Positions 1-6,957 of a stretch of 9,794 nucleotides of DNA are shown in pieces. The translations under genes and the position numbers were made by a program. Below the pieces are notes generated by a model. The model was given only the letters and a program-made list of their open reading frames with translations. It was not told where the DNA came from and searched no databases. The first letter of the stretch is position 1. Each line of letters starts with the position of its first letter. The DNA comes from Nitrosomonas eutropha (GTDB lineage: Bacteria > Pseudomonadota > Gammaproteobacteria > Burkholderiales > Nitrosomonadaceae). The stretch is taken from positions 1 through 9,794 of the forward strand of contig JACTML010000002.1 of the NCBI GenBank assembly GCA_014584635.1. The letters run 5' to 3'.

Positions 1-75
1 GATCAATATAAAATTTAATCTAAATCAGAGCATTACCTCACCTGGCTAATTTTTTAGAATTCTTCGAATAAATTC

Positions 76-135
76 AAAAAGGAAATTTCCCCAGAGACAC
101 TATTTACCTATTAATACAATCCGATCTCTGGAGAA
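76..135 (-). terminator. Possible rho-independent terminator downstream of pnp
   Basis: In the minus-strand transcript, arms at 125-135 and 87-97 can form an 11-bp stem with one G-U wobble at 132/90. The loop is about 27 nt. A TTTTT run follows at 80-76, six bases past the stem. The pair at 132/90 works only as G-U in the minus-strand RNA (C/A on the plus strand), which fits a minus-strand structure. The long loop and the gap before the T run make it weak. Its place about 50 bp after the pnp stop is where the end of the rpsO-pnp transcript would be expected. Bases 1-75 show nothing else I can support. Confidence 0.4.
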
Positions 136-187
136 CATTTTTAAGCAAAAGCCAATGCAGCCTGCCCAGTTATGCAAGAAAAATATC

Positions 188-2317
188 TTATTTTTCGTTG
201 TTTTCCGCGTTCGCTGTTGCCGTCACTTCTGTTTCCGCACTAGCCGCCTTCATGCTGAGCCGTAATCGGCCCTTTTCATCGGCTTCCAGCACTTTAACAC
301 GAACAGTCTGGCCTTCCTTAAGATGATCGGCAACGCTCTCCACACGTTCGTTAGCGATCTGGGAAATATGGAGCAAGCCATCTTTTCCAGGCAAAATGCT
401 GACTATAGCGCCGAAATCAAGTAATTTAAGTACTGTCCCCTCATAAATCTTGCCAACTTCAACATCAGCAGTAATATCCTCGATGCGTCTCTTCGCCTGT
501 TCACCACCTTCGCTACTGATGCTGGCAATTGTCACAGAACCATCGTCAGAAATATCAATTGTCGTTCCGGTTTCTTCTGTAAGTGCGCGAATAACTGCCC
601 CACCCTTGCCAATTACATCACGTATTTTTTCAGGATTAATCTTGAATTTTATGATGCGCGGCGCATGCGCAGACACACTGTCTCGTGCTATCGGAAGAGA
701 CTGTTTCATGATATCCAGAATATGAAGCCGCCCTTCTTTTGCCTGAAGCAAAGCTACCTGCATAATTTCTTTTGTAATTCCCTGGATTTTTATATCCATT
801 TGCAATGCAGTAATACCTTGTTCAGTGCCTGCAACCTTGAAATCCATATCACCCAGATGGTCCTCATCACCCAGAATATCTGTCAGCACCGCAAATCGAT
901 TGCCTTCCTTGATCAACCCCATCGCAATGCCAGCAACATGAGCCTTCAACGGCGCACCCGCATCCATCAGTGAAAGACACCCACCACAAACAGAAGCCAT
1001 TGAGCTCGAGCCGTTCGATTCTGTAACCTCAGAAACCACTCGCATTGAATAACCAAATTCTTCTACTGGTGGCAAAACGGCCAGCAGTGCACGTTTGGCC
1101 AGTCGGCCATGGCCAATTTCCCGGCGTTTGGGAGATCCCACTCTTCCAGTTTCCCCTGTAGCAAAGGGAGGCATATTGTAGTGCAGCATGAAACGTTCAG
1201 AGTAATCCCCCTGAAGCGCATCAATCTTCTGTTCATCCCGGGCTGTTCCCAGTGTAGTTACAACCAAAGCCTGTGTTTCGCCCCGTGTAAATAATGCCGA
1301 GCCATGAGTGCGTGGCAAGACACCATGACGAATGGTAATGGGTCGGACTGTACGCGTTCCGCGACCATCAATGCGGGATTCTCCGTCAAGAATACTGTTA
1401 CGTACAATTTTGGCTTCAAGAGCAAAACCGATTTCCTTTACAGCCTGTTCACTGGGGCCTTCCTCTGTACCCACTTTCAGCTCAGTAAATACACGCTGCC
1501 AGATTTCACTGATTGCTTCTGTTCTGACAGATTTTTGCTTTAAGCGAAACGCATGGCGCAAATCTTCTTCGGCCAGTTGAGTGATTTTTTCAATCAATGC
1601 AAGATCTTTTTCTGCTGGCTGCCAGTCCCATGCAGTTACACCAGCTTCGTCGGCCAGTTCATTGATCATATTGATCACCAGCTGCATTTGATCATGGCCG
1701 TATGTCACTGCCCCGAGCATGGTATCCTCAGAAAGCTCATTCGCCTCTGATTCAACCATTAATACAGCCTTTTGAGTGCCTGCAACAACAAGGTTAAGTT
1801 GCGATTCGTTGAGCTGTGCCGTAGTAGGGTTGAGAATATACTCGTTATCAATATACCCGACACGCGCAGCTCCGATTGGACCGTCAAATGGAATGCCAGA
1901 GAGTATTAACGCGGCAGATGCGCCGATCATCGCGGGAATATCTGCATCAATTTCAGCTTCTGATGACAGCACCATAGCGACAACCTGAACCTCATTGTAG
2001 AAACCATCCGGAAAAAGAGGACGTATTGGCCGATCAATCAGTCGAGATGTAAGTATTTCTTTCTCTGATGGACGACCTTCACGTTTAAAGAAGCTTCCTG
2101 GAATACGTCCGGCAGAATAAAATTTCTCCTGGTAATCCACTGTGAGTGGAAAAAAGTCCTGCCCAGGTTTGGTTTTTTTATCTCCTACTGCTGTAACCAG
2201 CACAACTGTATCGCCCATGGAAACCATGACAGCACCATGCGCTTGTTTGGCAATTTCCCCGGTTTCAATGGTAAGTGTATGACGTCCGTAAGTTATGCTT
2301 TTTTTTATCGGTTTCAA
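188..2317 (-). CDS. pnp: Polyribonucleotide nucleotidyltransferase (PNPase)
   Basis: This 3'-to-5' phosphorolytic exoribonuclease uses phosphate to degrade RNA to nucleoside diphosphates, and is a cytoplasmic trimer commonly found in the degradosome. The 709 residues have the usual length and order: first RNase PH core (about 1-145), helical linker (about 150-300), second RNase PH core (about 310-540), KH domain (about 555-615, GKGG loop at 570-573) and S1 domain (about 620-692). Active-site signatures are present: the [10 protein letters not shown] stretch near 437-446 and D486/D492 in the [10 protein letters not shown] segment, matching the family's metal-binding aspartates. The start is TTG at 2317-2315: an in-frame TAA lies directly upstream, a GAAGGAT Shine-Dalgarno sits 6 nt away (2324-2330), and the next Met codons (residues 31 and 34) would remove core strands. 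It lies 171 bp after rpsO and is probably co-transcribed with it. The last 15 or so residues are low-complexity and acidic, as is common. Confidence 0.98.
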   Translation of the reverse strand: MKPIKKSITYGRHTLTIETGEIAKQAHGAVMVSMGDTVVLVTAVGDKKTKPGQDFFPLTVDYQEKFYSAGRIPGSFFKREGRPSEKEILTSRLIDRPIRPLFPDGFYNEVQVVAMVLSSEAEIDADIPAMIGASAALILSGIPFDGPIGAARVGYIDNEYILNPTTAQLNESQLNLVVAGTQKAVLMVESEANELSEDTMLGAVTYGHDQMQLVINMINELADEAGVTAWDWQPAEKDLALIEKITQLAEEDLRHAFRLKQKSVRTEAISEIWQRVFTELKVGTEEGPSEQAVKEIGFALEAKIVRNSILDGESRIDGRGTRTVRPITIRHGVLPRTHGSALFTRGETQALVVTTLGTARDEQKIDALQGDYSERFMLHYNMPPFATGETGRVGSPKRREIGHGRLAKRALLAVLPPVEEFGYSMRVVSEVTESNGSSSMASVCGGCLSLMDAGAPLKAHVAGIAMGLIKEGNRFAVLTDILGDEDHLGDMDFKVAGTEQGITALQMDIKIQGITKEIMQVALLQAKEGRLHILDIMKQSLPIARDSVSAHAPRIIKFKINPEKIRDVIGKGGAVIRALTEETGTTIDISDDGSVTIASISSEGGEQAKRRIEDITADVEVGKIYEGTVLKLLDFGAIVSILPGKDGLLHISQIANERVESVADHLKEGQTVRVKVLEADEKGRLRLSMKAASAETEVTATANAENNEK

Positions 2318-2444
2318 TTAATAATCCTTCTTTGATCAAATCATGCTCAAGGTTAGCGAATTGTGCTCACGTGCAGACTGATCCGGATTACTTGGCTTAT
2401 AGTACGGAAACAAACCGGATTCATCCACAGTTTTACAATTATCA

Positions 2445-2481
2445 GCGATAGCCTGTGAAACGTAATATAACCCGCTATCGC
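2445..2481 (-). promoter_or_regulatory. Hairpin in the rpsO-pnp intergenic region
   Basis: Perfect 8-bp arms GCGATAGC and GCTATCGC (2445-2452 and 2474-2481) flank a 21-nt loop, just after the rpsO stop. In the minus-strand direction no T run follows, so it does not look like an intrinsic terminator and readthrough into pnp is expected. A second, weaker pairing (ATCCGG at 2381-2386 with CCGGAT at 2415-2420) lies nearer pnp. In E. coli a hairpin in this gap is cut by RNase III and lets PNPase repress its own mRNA. The same role here is an inference from position only. Confidence 0.45.
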
Positions 2482-2488
2482 GCTATTT

Positions 2489-2758
2489 TTATTTTCTTAA
2501 ACCTAGACGTTCGATCAAGTTCTGATAACTATCGCTGTTTTTTGATTTCAGATAATCCAGCAATTTGCGTCGACGACTGACCATACGCAGCAGGCCGCGA
2601 CGCGAATGATGATCTTTGACATGTTCCTTGAAATGACCAATCAGGCTATTTATTCGTGTTGTTAATATAGCAACTTGTACCTCTGGTGAACCTGTATCAC
2701 CCGCCACCCTCTGGTAATCCTGTATAACCTGTTTTTTTTGATCGGCCGTTACTGCCAT
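2489..2758 (-). CDS. rpsO: 30S ribosomal protein S15
   Basis: S15 is a primary 16S rRNA-binding protein that nucleates the platform of the small subunit. The 89 residues match the family length exactly. They contain its most conserved segment, [22 protein letters not shown] (about 49-70), the [10 protein letters not shown] stretch near 21-30 and the terminal IERLGLRK. The ATG at 2758-2756 is preceded by AGGAGA at 2765-2770, six bases away. The gene has its own good promoter (2807-2835) and is followed by pnp, the usual bacterial pairing. The cox locus ends about 290 bp upstream, so rpsO-pnp is probably a separate transcription unit. In several bacteria S15 represses its own mRNA translation; I see no clear operator structure in the short leader here. 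Confidence 0.98.
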   Translation of the reverse strand: MAVTADQKKQVIQDYQRVAGDTGSPEVQVAILTTRINSLIGHFKEHVKDHHSRRGLLRMVSRRRKLLDYLKSKNSDSYQNLIERLGLRK

Positions 2759-2806
2759 TTACTTTCTCCTGCCTGATAATTAATTCATATACTTAACCAA
2801 CCGGTG

Positions 2807-2835
2807 ATTTTACTCTTTAATAATTGGCTTGCCAA
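2807..2835 (-). promoter_or_regulatory. Predicted sigma70 promoter of rpsO-pnp
   Basis: Reading the minus strand, TTGGCA (2835-2830) is followed after exactly 17 bp by TAAAAT (2812-2807). Each hexamer matches five of six consensus bases (TTGACA, TATAAT). Transcription would start near 2800, giving a leader of about 40 nt before the rpsO ATG. This is the best sigma70-type match I found in the window and it suits a highly expressed ribosomal protein gene. Confidence 0.7.
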
Positions 2836-2950
2836 ATCGAATCAAGGCATTGTAACCAGATATTTGTTTCAGGATTCACTGTTGCGGAGGGATTTGTCTG
2901 AATAACTCGATGGCCAGAAAGTAAAGATGTCTAGTCTGGCTACGGGATAC

Positions 2951-2993
2951 TTCAATCTCTTCGGGGTGATGAATCAGATCCGAAGAGATTGAA
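2951..2993. repeat. Perfect 14-bp inverted repeat between ctaB and rpsO
   Basis: TTCAATCTCTTCGG (2951-2964) and its exact complement CCGAAGAGATTGAA (2980-2993) flank a 15-nt spacer. The stem would be very stable, but neither strand has a T run after it, so it is not a standard intrinsic terminator. A shorter inverted repeat (GCCAGA 2913-2918 with TCTGGC 2935-2940) sits beside it on the rpsO side. The pair lies where the cox transcript should end and the rpsO unit begin. It may mark a 3' end that is stabilised or ended by another route, or a protein-binding site. Confidence 0.6.
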
Positions 2994-3049
2994 AACAGCG
3001 ATTAGCAATAAGTTTAACTTTACTCGAGCATAGTTGATTGAGATGCCAA

Positions 3050-3946
3050 TCAGAAATAAAAGTAATGATCTACCAGTAACGCGGTAAACAACAATGCCAG
3101 ATAAATTATAGAGTAGCGAAAAGCTTCTCTGGCGATCTGGTCAGTGTAATGCAAATATATTCTAATAGCATAATATAAAAATATTGCATCAAGAATTACT
3201 ACACTAACAAGATAAATCAGACCGCTCATTTGAGTGAGGTAAGGCAAGATTGTTGCAATACAAAGAATAATTGTATAGAGCAGCACATGTAAGCGAGTAA
3301 ATTCTTCGCCATGCGTCACAGGAAGCATTGGCATCCCAATTTTCGCATAGTCAGATTTACGATAAAGGGCTAACGCCCAGAAATGTGGAGGAGTCCATGC
3401 AAAAATAATAAGGAACAGTAACAAAGAATCCGCTGAAACATCTCCTGTAATTGCGGCCCACCCCAATACGGGTGGCATAGCACCTGATGCGCCGCCAATA
3501 ACAATATTTTGCGGGGTTAACGGTTTGAGTATCACGGTATATATAATCGCGTAACCTACAAACGTGCCAAGCGTTAGCCACATGGTCAAAGGATTAATCC
3601 ATTGATGGAGAATAAAGAGACCAAATCCACCAACAATTACTAAAAAGAAAAGTGTTTCAGGCACACTTACTTTCCCTTGAGGCAAAGGTCGTCCCTTTGT
3701 ACGAGCCATAACGGCGTCAAGTTTATATTCAACCAGGCAGTTAAGTGCAGCTGCCGCACCTGCAACAAGTGCTATTCCAATTGTGCCGAGAATTAATTTA
3801 TCCAGTGGTACCGCACCAGGAACCGATAAAAACATACCGATCACAGCGGTAAAAACAATTAGAGAAACTACTCGCGGCTTGGTTAGCCTGTAAAATTGCT
3901 GAATACGTGTAGTTGCCTGTTGCCAGACCAACGGATTTGCTGACAT
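3050..3946 (-). CDS. ctaB: Heme O synthase (protoheme IX farnesyltransferase)
   Basis: This integral membrane UbiA-family prenyltransferase transfers a farnesyl group from farnesyl diphosphate to heme B, giving heme O, the precursor of heme A. The 298 residues are the usual length and contain about nine hydrophobic segments. The first prenyl-diphosphate motif is N69-x3-E73-x3-D77 followed by ARTKGRPLP; Glu at the middle position is common in betaproteobacterial members. The second conserved region includes D199-Y200 and [10 protein letters not shown] (about 204-213). The family stretch around [17 protein letters not shown] (147-163) is also present. ATG at 3946-3944 has AAGGAG at 3953-3958, 6 nt upstream. 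The gene closes the oxidase assembly block. Heme A synthase (ctaA), its usual partner, is not adjacent, so heme O must be converted by an enzyme encoded elsewhere. The name cyoE is also used for this family; the aa3 context favours ctaB. Confidence 0.96.
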   Translation of the reverse strand: MSANPLVWQQATTRIQQFYRLTKPRVVSLIVFTAVIGMFLSVPGAVPLDKLILGTIGIALVAGAAAALNCLVEYKLDAVMARTKGRPLPQGKVSVPETLFFLVIVGGFGLFILHQWINPLTMWLTLGTFVGYAIIYTVILKPLTPQNIVIGGASGAMPPVLGWAAITGDVSADSLLLFLIIFAWTPPHFWALALYRKSDYAKIGMPMLPVTHGEEFTRLHVLLYTIILCIATILPYLTQMSGLIYLVSVVILDAIFLYYAIRIYLHYTDQIAREAFRYSIIYLALLFTALLVDHYFYF

Positions 3947-4013
3947 TACACACTCCTTATGGATTAACTCTTAATCTTGTAATTAAAGGTTTGCGGCATC
4001 GTAATCATTTCTC

Positions 4014-4060
4014 AATTGAGTGCGTACTCAAAACCAGTTTTATACGCCGTGAACTCAATT
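4014..4060 (-). repeat. Nested inverted repeat overlapping the end of the SCO-like gene
   Basis: AATTGAGT (4014-4021) pairs with ACTCAATT (4053-4060). Directly inside, GCGTA (4022-4026) pairs with TACGC (4043-4047), leaving a one-sided 5-nt bulge at 4048-4052. At the tip AAAAC (4030-4034) pairs with GTTTT (4037-4041). The outer arm also forms the 10-bp palindrome CTCAATTGAG at 4011-4020. The structure includes bases of the stop codon of the upstream gene and lies about 70 bp before ctaB. No T run follows on the minus strand, so it is more likely an mRNA processing or stability element than a terminator. Confidence 0.5.
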
Positions 4061-4538
4061 AATGTTCGGGATGCGAAAGCTTTAGTAATCTTTTCAGATC
4101 TCCAATCATTTTTTTGGGATCTGGGTGCGCAAAAACCAGTTTTGTCCCTTTATATTTATCAATAATTTCAGGAGCAGGCTTGATGTCGTCATCAATTAAC
4201 CATATGCGCTGAACGTTGTCTTTGTCAACATTCTGAGCCAAACGAACCTGTCTGATTATGTAAAGCTTTTCCTGACAGTATCCATCGCATTTTCCTGAAT
4301 CAATAATTAACAAATTCCACGTATCTTTTAATTGACGCTTACGAAAAATTGTATTGTCTTCAAGATTCGTTGCCGTTCCCTGCAATGGCTTAACTTCCAG
4401 TAATTCACCGTAATTTACGGTGTGACCAGGCCGGTAATTCCACCGGTGCAGAAAAGATGAAATTACAATTGGCGACAATATCACCAGAACTAATATGATA
4501 AATGTACGTCGACTACGTGTTACTTTTTCGTTTGACAT
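4059..4538 (-). CDS. Small SCO/thioredoxin-like membrane protein, cox-associated
   Basis: This 159-residue protein has a basic N-terminus, one membrane segment (about 12-30) and a soluble domain that should face the periplasm. It carries a CxxxC pair, C84-D-G-Y-C88, after a hydrophobic beta strand (NLLIID), as in SCO/SenC-type thioredoxin folds that handle Cu(A) copper or its cysteines. Similar short proteins occur next to SURF1 in betaproteobacterial cox clusters. It is shorter than true SCO proteins (about 190-220 residues). The only histidine in its C-terminal part before the tail is in FAHPDPKK, and I cannot place it as the SCO copper ligand, so copper binding is uncertain. The ATG at 4538 lies 26 nt inside the end of the SURF1 gene in another frame with no clear ribosome-binding site, which suggests translational coupling. 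The role in oxidase maturation is inferred from context and the CxxxC motif. Confidence 0.85.
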   Translation of the reverse strand: MSNEKVTRSRRTFIILVLVILSPIVISSFLHRWNYRPGHTVNYGELLEVKPLQGTATNLEDNTIFRKRQLKDTWNLLIIDSGKCDGYCQEKLYIIRQVRLAQNVDKDNVQRIWLIDDDIKPAPEIIDKYKGTKLVFAHPDPKKMIGDLKRLLKLSHPEH

Positions 4539-5232
4539 TCAATACGATATAGAGGATAAAGGCCAGTGCTGCAAATGAAAACCACTGAAAAGCATAACCT
4601 GTATTTCTTGAAGACCCGGAATCAGGAGTTTCCCATTGCCTGATTAAGCCATCGTTCACCACGTCATTCTGTTGCAGCAGTAAGATAGGCTGAAAGTTAA
4701 GCTTAGTTATATTCTGGTAACTATCCAGATCAAAGTTTTGCCAAACATTACCTGTAAAATTATCATTCGACAATGAGAATGCTTTGACTGATGGCGATAT
4801 TACGATTCCCACCAGATGAACCAATCCATTCGGCGTATCAATATCAGGCAAAATTGATCGATCATTCCCTCCGGCAACCCATCCCCGATTCACGACTATA
4901 TAAATCGAACTGTTTGCCAGCCGTAATGGTGTAAGCACATGATAACCAGCGATTCCCTGATAAATTTTGTTGTCAAGAAATATACTTTTATTTGGATCAA
5001 AATATCCATCAACCTCAATGCGACGATATAAATAATCATCTAGCGCCACAAGTGATTCTGGAATCGTGACGGGAGGTTCCTGAGCATAATGCTCTAAAAG
5101 AGAAAAACGGTTATCCTTTTCTTCCGCCCTGGATAACTGCCAGAAACCCAACTTCAAAAAAAGCACAACCGCTAATACTACAGCTACTGTCGACCAAAGT
5201 GATGGCTTGAACTGTTGTAGAAAACCAGGCAT
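4513..5232 (-). CDS. SURF1 family cytochrome oxidase assembly protein
   Basis: SURF1 is a two-helix inner-membrane protein that helps place heme a into subunit I. The 239 residues have the expected layout: N-terminal helix (about 12-28), the signature LGFWQLSRAEEK (28-39), a periplasmic domain with GYHVLTPL (96-103) and VNRGWVAGG (114-122), then GYAFQWF leading into the C-terminal helix (about 212-232). An in-frame ATG further upstream at 5391 would add 53 residues, but these lie mostly within the 3' end of ctaE and belong to no known SURF1. The ATG at 5232-5230, preceded by AAGG about 7 nt away, gives the family length and is preferred. The His that usually precedes the second-helix YA motif (H-x-x-Y) appears as N210 here. 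The 3' end overlaps the SCO-like gene by 26 nt. A terminator-like hairpin lies between ctaE and this gene. Confidence 0.93.
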   Translation of the reverse strand: MPGFLQQFKPSLWSTVAVVLAVVLFLKLGFWQLSRAEEKDNRFSLLEHYAQEPPVTIPESLVALDDYLYRRIEVDGYFDPNKSIFLDNKIYQGIAGYHVLTPLRLANSSIYIVVNRGWVAGGNDRSILPDIDTPNGLVHLVGIVISPSVKAFSLSNDNFTGNVWQNFDLDSYQNITKLNFQPILLLQQNDVVNDGLIRQWETPDSGSSRNTGYAFQWFSFAALAFILYIVLNVKRKSNT

Positions 5233-5256
5233 GAAATAGCCTTGTACACAACCATT

Positions 5257-5306
5257 AAAAAATTTCCAAAGTTCGACCTCTTGAAACAGATAAGAAGTCG
5301 AACTTT
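5257..5306 (-). terminator. Terminator or attenuator hairpin between ctaE and SURF1
   Basis: In the minus transcript, perfect 10-bp arms (5297-5306 and 5268-5277, AAAGTTCGAC against GTCGAACTTT) extend inward past one mismatch by a further TCTT/AAGA pairing. Five bases later comes a run of six T (5262-5257). No room remains for a promoter between it and the SURF1 ATG at 5232. The downstream assembly genes would therefore depend on readthrough, lowering their expression relative to ctaC-ctaD-ctaG-ctaE. Confidence 0.6.
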
Positions 5307-5327
5307 TCTCAGTTATTATCGTAAACG

Positions 5328-6173
5328 TTACAGTAAGTAAACAAAAATAAACAATCCTAACCAGACAACGTCTACGAAGTGCCAATACCATGCCACTCCT
5401 TCAAACCCAAAATGATGCTCCGGTTTAAAGTGTCCATTCAGACATCTGAAAAAGATTGCAATCAACATTATTGTACCGACTGTTACATGAAATCCATGGA
5501 AACCAGTCAGCATAAAAAAAGTTGATCCATACGCACCACTGGTCAACTTGAGGTTTAATTCAGCATACGCATGTCCGTACTCATATATCTGAAAACCAAG
5601 AAACGTTAAGCCTAGTGCAATCGTTGCAAACAGCCACAATTTCAAGGCGCCACGATCATTCTTTTTTAGTGCCCAATGTGCAAGCGTAATAGTTACACCA
5701 GAGGTCAGCAGCAATGTCGTATTGATAGCTGGAATTCCCCATGCCCCCATAGGAGTAAATTTCTCATCAAACCCCGGTCCGGCGGTGGGCCATCCTCCAG
5801 CAAAGCCAGGCCAGAGCAATTCCTGTTCGGATCCAGCCAACCAAGGCACGGATAGGACGCGCATATAAAACAGCGCGCCAAAAAATGACGCAAAAAACAT
5901 CACTTCAGAAAAAATAAACCATCCCATACTCCATCTAAATGATTTATCTTCCTTTGCTTTATATTTACCTGCCTCGCTTTCAAGAGCAACTTCCCGAAAC
6001 CAGCCATAAATCAGGAAAGCAAGTATGACCAATCCGGTAATCAACAAACCATACCCAAGGGGTAGCTTGCTCATTGTAAACGCGGCCCCGAAGGCCATAA
6101 AAAGCAGGGCCGTTGATCCTATGATTGGCCACTTAGATGGAGACGGCACATAATAACCCGTTCCTTGACTCAT
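5328..6173 (-). CDS. ctaE: Cytochrome c oxidase subunit III
   Basis: Subunit III stabilises the aa3 core and binds lipid near the D-pathway entrance of subunit I. The 281 residues carry seven hydrophobic segments and the family's signatures: FIFSEVMFFASFF with E90, GFHGFHVTVGTIML (224-237) and FEGVAWYWHFVDVVWL (257-272). The start is the ATG at 6173-6171, because AAGGAGGA at 6181-6188 lies 7 nt upstream. A longer reading from 6227 would add 18 residues without family similarity and would put this strong ribosome-binding site inside the coding region. It follows ctaG by 130 bp and is followed by a terminator-like hairpin before SURF1, so it is probably the last gene of the strongly expressed part of the operon. 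Confidence 0.97.
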   Translation of the reverse strand: MSQGTGYYVPSPSKWPIIGSTALLFMAFGAAFTMSKLPLGYGLLITGLVILAFLIYGWFREVALESEAGKYKAKEDKSFRWSMGWFIFSEVMFFASFFGALFYMRVLSVPWLAGSEQELLWPGFAGGWPTAGPGFDEKFTPMGAWGIPAINTTLLLTSGVTITLAHWALKKNDRGALKLWLFATIALGLTFLGFQIYEYGHAYAELNLKLTSGAYGSTFFMLTGFHGFHVTVGTIMLIAIFFRCLNGHFKPEHHFGFEGVAWYWHFVDVVWLGLFIFVYLL

Positions 6174-6303
6174 ATAATCTTCCTCCTTGTTATTAAACTT
6201 AAACCTGCTACAAGCTTGACTACCCACATTGCCAATTTCTTCGACACAAACAAACTTTTATCGATGCAGCTACCCTGCCGCCTTTCTATTTATTTTCCCG
6301 CTA

Positions 6304-6822
6304 TCAATTGGCGTTGGCTTTGAAAAAAGTATACGAAATCGTTGCTGTATGAATATCATCAGGTATTTCCGGATCAATCAGAAATCTAACCGGTAGCTGC
6401 TTAACCTCTTTACCGTTTAACACTTGTTGCGAAAAACAAAAACATTCAACTTTTTTCAAATACCTTTCAAGACTTTTGGGACTGTAACTCGGGATAGCCT
6501 GTCCAGTTTGCGGCTCCTCGGATTCATTGCTAATTTCATACATAACTTCCGTAAGTTTGCCAGGATGTAAACGAATATGAGACTGCAGTGATTTAAACTT
6601 CCAAGGAAGTCCACGTACATTTGCATCCAACTGCAAATTAATCAGCCTCGTGTTATCCACTTCGATATTTTTAGATACTGCATCTGGACGCTCTAATTCG
6701 TATATACCAGTCACTTCGCAGAATTTCTTATATATAGGCACAAGTGCGTAACCAAAACCAAACATAACCACACTAAAAACAAGTAACTTTTTTAATATAT
6801 CTATGTTATTGGTCTTGGTCAC
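6304..6822 (-). CDS. ctaG: Cytochrome c oxidase assembly protein CtaG (Cox11 family)
   Basis: CtaG/Cox11 is a membrane-anchored copper chaperone that delivers copper to the Cu(B) site of subunit I. The 172 residues show one N-terminal membrane helix (about 12-30), a conserved Cys just after it (C35 in YKKFCEVTG), and the copper-binding C127-F-C129-F motif followed by the family segment LPVRFLIDPEIP (143-154). The fold is the immunoglobulin-like periplasmic domain of the family, and the length is close to typical. The start is GTG at 6822-6820, 14 nt after the stop of the small membrane protein gene. AGGAA lies about 11 nt upstream, a rather long spacing, so translation may be coupled. The next Met (residue 20) would remove most of the membrane helix and is unlikely. 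Confidence 0.96.
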   Translation of the reverse strand: MTKTNNIDILKKLLVFSVVMFGFGYALVPIYKKFCEVTGIYELERPDAVSKNIEVDNTRLINLQLDANVRGLPWKFKSLQSHIRLHPGKLTEVMYEISNESEEPQTGQAIPSYSPKSLERYLKKVECFCFSQQVLNGKEVKQLPVRFLIDPEIPDDIHTATISYTFFKANAN

Positions 6823-6836
6823 GTCTCGTTTTATTC

Positions 6837-6944
6837 CTATCTAAATATAAATGTTGCTACAAATATTGCTGTCACCAAGATAATCAAAATCAAGGCCGTA
6901 CGTAATTTACCGCGCCCCAATTCTGTATCTTCATCTTCAGCCAT
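6837..6944 (-). CDS. Very small membrane protein, probable cytochrome oxidase small assembly protein
   Basis: A 35-residue reading frame lies between ctaD and ctaG. It has an acidic start (MAEDEDTELGRGKLR), then one hydrophobic helix (about residues 17-33), ending FIFR and TAG at 6839-6837. It begins 13 nt after the ctaD stop and ends 14 nt before the ctaG GTG, a tight operon fit. Two ATGs are adjacent: 6947 and 6944. AGGTG at 6951-6955 is six bases from the second but only three from the first, so 6944 is preferred; the alternative adds one Met. Betaproteobacterial cox clusters commonly have a tiny single-helix protein at exactly this position, annotated as cytochrome oxidase small assembly protein. 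The topology (acidic end cytoplasmic, basic GRGKLR flank inside) and the oxidase role are inferences. Confidence 0.75.
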   Translation of the reverse strand: MAEDEDTELGRGKLRTALILIILVTAIFVATFIFR

Positions 6945-6957
6945 CATCTACACCTGT

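Noticed and set aside
450..1988. Several plus-strand open frames of 61-102 codons opposite pnp
   Set aside because: They are antisense shadows of a highly conserved gene, with no family features and no operon logic.
2913..2940. Short inverted repeat GCCAGA/TCTGGC as a separate terminator
   Set aside because: Only six base pairs, a 16-nt loop and no T run; noted only as a companion of the 14-bp repeat.
5233..5391. N-terminal extension of SURF1 to an ATG at 5391
   Set aside because: The 53 extra residues overlap the end of ctaE in another frame, cross the terminator-like hairpin and are not part of the family; the ATG at 5232 gives the normal SURF1 length.
6174..6227. Start of ctaE at 6227
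   Set aside because: The extra 18 residues lack family similarity, and the strong AAGGAGGA at 6181-6188 is correctly spaced for the ATG at 6173.
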